NCBI GenBank assembly: GCA_900752425.1 | Contig: CAADVE010000022.1 | Coordinates: forward strand, 1-16,280 | DNA: 16,280 nt | Direction: 5' to 3' | Source: an uncultured Collinsella sp. | GTDB taxonomy: Bacteria > Actinomycetota > Coriobacteriia > Coriobacteriales > Coriobacteriaceae | Shown: positions 14,570 to 16,280 of the stretch, one piece after another | Layout: each line of letters opens with the position of its first letter | Numbering within the stretch: the stretch's first letter is position 1 | Made by a program: the position numbers and the translations under genes | Notes under the pieces: model-generated | Database searches by the model: none | Told to the model about the DNA's origin: nothing | The model's input: only the letters and a program-made list of their open reading frames with translations

Positions 14570-15256
14570 TTACGCCTCAAGCGCAGCCTTGAACCAACTC
14601 GTAATACTCGTGGGGTGCGTGATGGCGGTGCCGACGACAACGGCCCAGGCGCCAGCATCGATCGCGGCGCGAGCCTCCTCGGGCGTGTGCACGCGGCCCT
14701 CGCAGATGATGGGAAGACCGGGGAATTCCTCGGTCGCCTGACGCAGGAGCGGCAGATCGGGGCCATCGGCCATGGTACAGTCGATGGCGGCGACACCGTG
14801 AGAAAGCGTGGTGGATACCAGGTCGAAGCCCATATCAACCGCACGGCGAATGTCCTCGATAGTGGCACAATCCGCCATCAGGAGCACACCCTCCTCGTGC
14901 AGCGGGCGGAAGGTATCCTCAACCGACTTGCCGTCGGGGCGCGGACGATCGGTGGCGTCGATCGCCACGATATCGGCACCCGCAGCAACGCAGGCACGAG
15001 CGTGACGCAGCGTCGGCGTGATGTAAACGCCCTCGTGCCCGTCCTTCCACAGACCGATGACGGGAACCTCACAGCGACCCTTAATGGCGGCAATGTCGGC
15101 AAGGCCCTGGCAGCGAATGGCGGCGGCGCCGCCAAGCTCGCAAGCGCGAGACATTTGAGCCATGGTCTCGGGCGTACGAAGCGGCTCGCCCATATACGCC
15201 TGAACGCTCACGACGAGCTTGCCCTTCAGGGATTGAATCAAAGGATCGACGGTCAT
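14570..15256 (-). CDS. nanE: N-acetylmannosamine-6-phosphate 2-epimerase
   Basis: It converts ManNAc-6-phosphate to GlcNAc-6-phosphate in sialic-acid and N-acetylmannosamine breakdown. The 228-aa TIM-barrel protein shows the NanE features: GLWKDGHEGVYITPTL (68-83) with the putative catalytic Lys71, AIDATDRPRP (98-107), ADCAT (128-132), STTLSH (148-153), ICEGRVHTPEEA (184-195) with the putative acid/base Glu186, and VVVGTAITHP (206-215). It lies downstream of a ROK kinase that would make its substrate, supporting the assignment. The ribosome site is modest (AAAGG about 10 nt upstream). A hairpin precedes the gene. Confidence 0.92.
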   Translation of the reverse strand: MTVDPLIQSLKGKLVVSVQAYMGEPLRTPETMAQMSRACELGGAAAIRCQGLADIAAIKGRCEVPVIGLWKDGHEGVYITPTLRHARACVAAGADIVAIDATDRPRPDGKSVEDTFRPLHEEGVLLMADCATIEDIRRAVDMGFDLVSTTLSHGVAAIDCTMADGPDLPLLRQATEEFPGLPIICEGRVHTPEEARAAIDAGAWAVVVGTAITHPTSITSWFKAALEA

Positions 15257-15279
15257 AAGGCTGTAACCTTTCTCAGAAC

Positions 15280-15310
15280 AGCCTCCCGAGGCGTGTTGTC
15301 TCGGGAGGCT
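15280..15310 (-). promoter_or_regulatory. Strong stem-loop between nanK and nanE
   Basis: A perfect 11-bp stem (AGCCTCCCGAG and CTCGGGAGGCT) with a 9-nt loop lies in the 70-nt gap between the kinase stop and the nanE start. On the minus strand no U tract follows (TGTTCTGAG), so it is not a typical terminator. A role in mRNA stability or partial attenuation between the two genes is more likely. Confidence 0.5.
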
Positions 15311-15326
15311 CCTACAGAAGATACGT

Positions 15327-16280
15327 TTACTTCAACGAGGCAAGAAGATGCTCAGCGGCACCGATGAGCGGAGCATCGCCCTCCAGAGAACCGATGAGGA
15401 TCGGCGTGTCCTGAAGCGGATCGAGCGCCTGGCTGGCATAGCCCTCGTGCACCGAATCCTTCCAAGTCTGCGAACGCCAATCGGGACCTTGGTGAATCAC
15501 GCCGCCCGAAAGCACGATGACCTCGGGGTCCAGGATGTTAGCGAGCGAGCCCAAGCTGGCACCCAGCGCAAAGCCGGCGTCATGGATGACCTCGGTCGCC
15601 TTTGCGTCGCCCGCACGGCACAGGTCGTTCACATCGCGACCGACCGAAGGACGGCTGGGGTCGACGCGGCCAAAACGCTCATCGTACATTCGACCAATGG
15701 AAGTGCCCGAAGCAACCGACTCCAGATGGCCGGAACGCCCGCAGGCGCAGGGAATGCCGGCGGCAGCCGAGCACTCGATGTGGCCCATATGGCCGGCAGC
15801 ACCATGGAAGCCCTGCATCACGCGGCCGTTCTCGACATATGCGCCGCCGATGCCCGTACCGATGCCAAGACACAAGACGGAGAACTTGCCCTTGCCGACG
15901 CCCCAGTGGGCCTCGCCCAGAGCATGAGCCTGCACGTCGCCTACAACGGCAACGGGAAGACCGAGGTCCTCGCGCAGACGCGGCCCCAACTGAACGCCGG
16001 ACCAGCCGGGCATGATCTCGTTGGCATACGCGATGGCGCCCGTCTTGGGATCGACAACGCCGGCGGCACCGATACCGACGCCAAGGACCTCGACATCGGG
16101 ATTCGCCTCGAGAGCAGCCTTGATGGACGCCTCGATACGCTGGAAGACGGCCTCGCCGCCCTCTTGTGCCTCGGTGGGAACCTCGGCCTCAAAAACGGGA
16201 TGGGGCACACTACCGTCAGCCGGGTACTCCATAATGGCAGTCGCGATCTTAGTTCCGCCGATATCGACAGAGCAGACGTA
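15327..16280 (-). CDS. nanK: ROK family kinase, probable N-acetylmannosamine kinase (5' end outside window)
   Basis: It is a sugar kinase that phosphorylates, most likely, N-acetylmannosamine at O6 with ATP. The frame stays open to the window edge and the visible N-terminus reads VDIGGTKIAT, the ROK phosphate-binding motif, so only a few residues are missing; 317 codons are present. An internal ATG at 16232 would delete this motif and is rejected. Further motifs are GDVQAHALGE with the catalytic Asp, LGIGTGIGG, and AGHMGHIE, where His replaces the Glu of glucokinase-type ExGH motifs, as I recall for E. coli NanK. The metal-site motif is CACGRSGHLE, with His instead of the third Cys. The location before nanE supports NanK. 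Glucokinase remains possible. Confidence 0.8.
   Translation of the reverse strand, partial: YVCSVDIGGTKIATAIMEYPADGSVPHPVFEAEVPTEAQEGGEAVFQRIEASIKAALEANPDVEVLGVGIGAAGVVDPKTGAIAYANEIMPGWSGVQLGPRLREDLGLPVAVVGDVQAHALGEAHWGVGKGKFSVLCLGIGTGIGGAYVENGRVMQGFHGAAGHMGHIECSAAAGIPCACGRSGHLESVASGTSIGRMYDERFGRVDPSRPSVGRDVNDLCRAGDAKATEVIHDAGFALGASLGSLANILDPEVIVLSGGVIHQGPDWRSQTWKDSVHEGYASQALDPLQDTPILIGSLEGDAPLIGAAEHLLASLK

Overview
Every gene in this window lies on the minus strand, and the sequence is GC-rich with short AT-rich promoter gaps. The proteins look like those of a Gram-positive anaerobe of the Actinomycetota, most likely a Coriobacteriia gut bacterium of the Collinsella type. The support for this is WhiA, a RapZ with an actinobacterial-style Walker A (Arg in place of Lys), and the whiA-gap-pgk-tpiA-...-secG gene neighbourhood. 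The genus is inferred from protein style, not proven.

In transcription order (from high to low coordinates), the window opens with a 5'-truncated ROK sugar kinase (probably NanK, 15327-16280) and NanE (14570-15256). Together these convert N-acetylmannosamine to GlcNAc-6-phosphate during sialic-acid use. After a hairpin come rapZ and whiA (14468-12612), 6 nt apart; the yvcK gene that often sits between them is absent. An AT-rich promoter gap holding a perfect 14-bp palindrome precedes gap (GAPDH). Gap ends in a strong terminator, followed by pgk-tpiA-gpmI as a tightly packed glycolytic operon that ends in another terminator.

Downstream of gpmI sits a REP-associated-type Y1 transposase (6744-7493). 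It is flanked by inverted copies of a compound repeat with tandem sub-repeats on the right side. It separates gpmI from secG, which in related bacteria usually follows the triose-phosphate genes directly. secG has its own terminator.

The left third (130-6073) is a complete peptide ABC importer operon, oppA-oppB-oppC-oppD-oppF: a Tat-like lipoprotein binding protein, two permeases and two ATPases with the C-terminal cysteine motif of this family. A hairpin between oppA and oppB probably lets oppA be expressed above the membrane genes. The operon ends at a nested inverted repeat at the window edge (1-99).

The genes thus cover amino-sugar salvage feeding glycolysis, lower glycolysis, peptide uptake, protein export and cell-division or envelope regulation. 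I see no clear undescribed multi-gene system. The most unusual structures are the transposase with its flanking repeats, the nested repeat at 1-99, and the operator-like palindromes upstream of gap and oppA.
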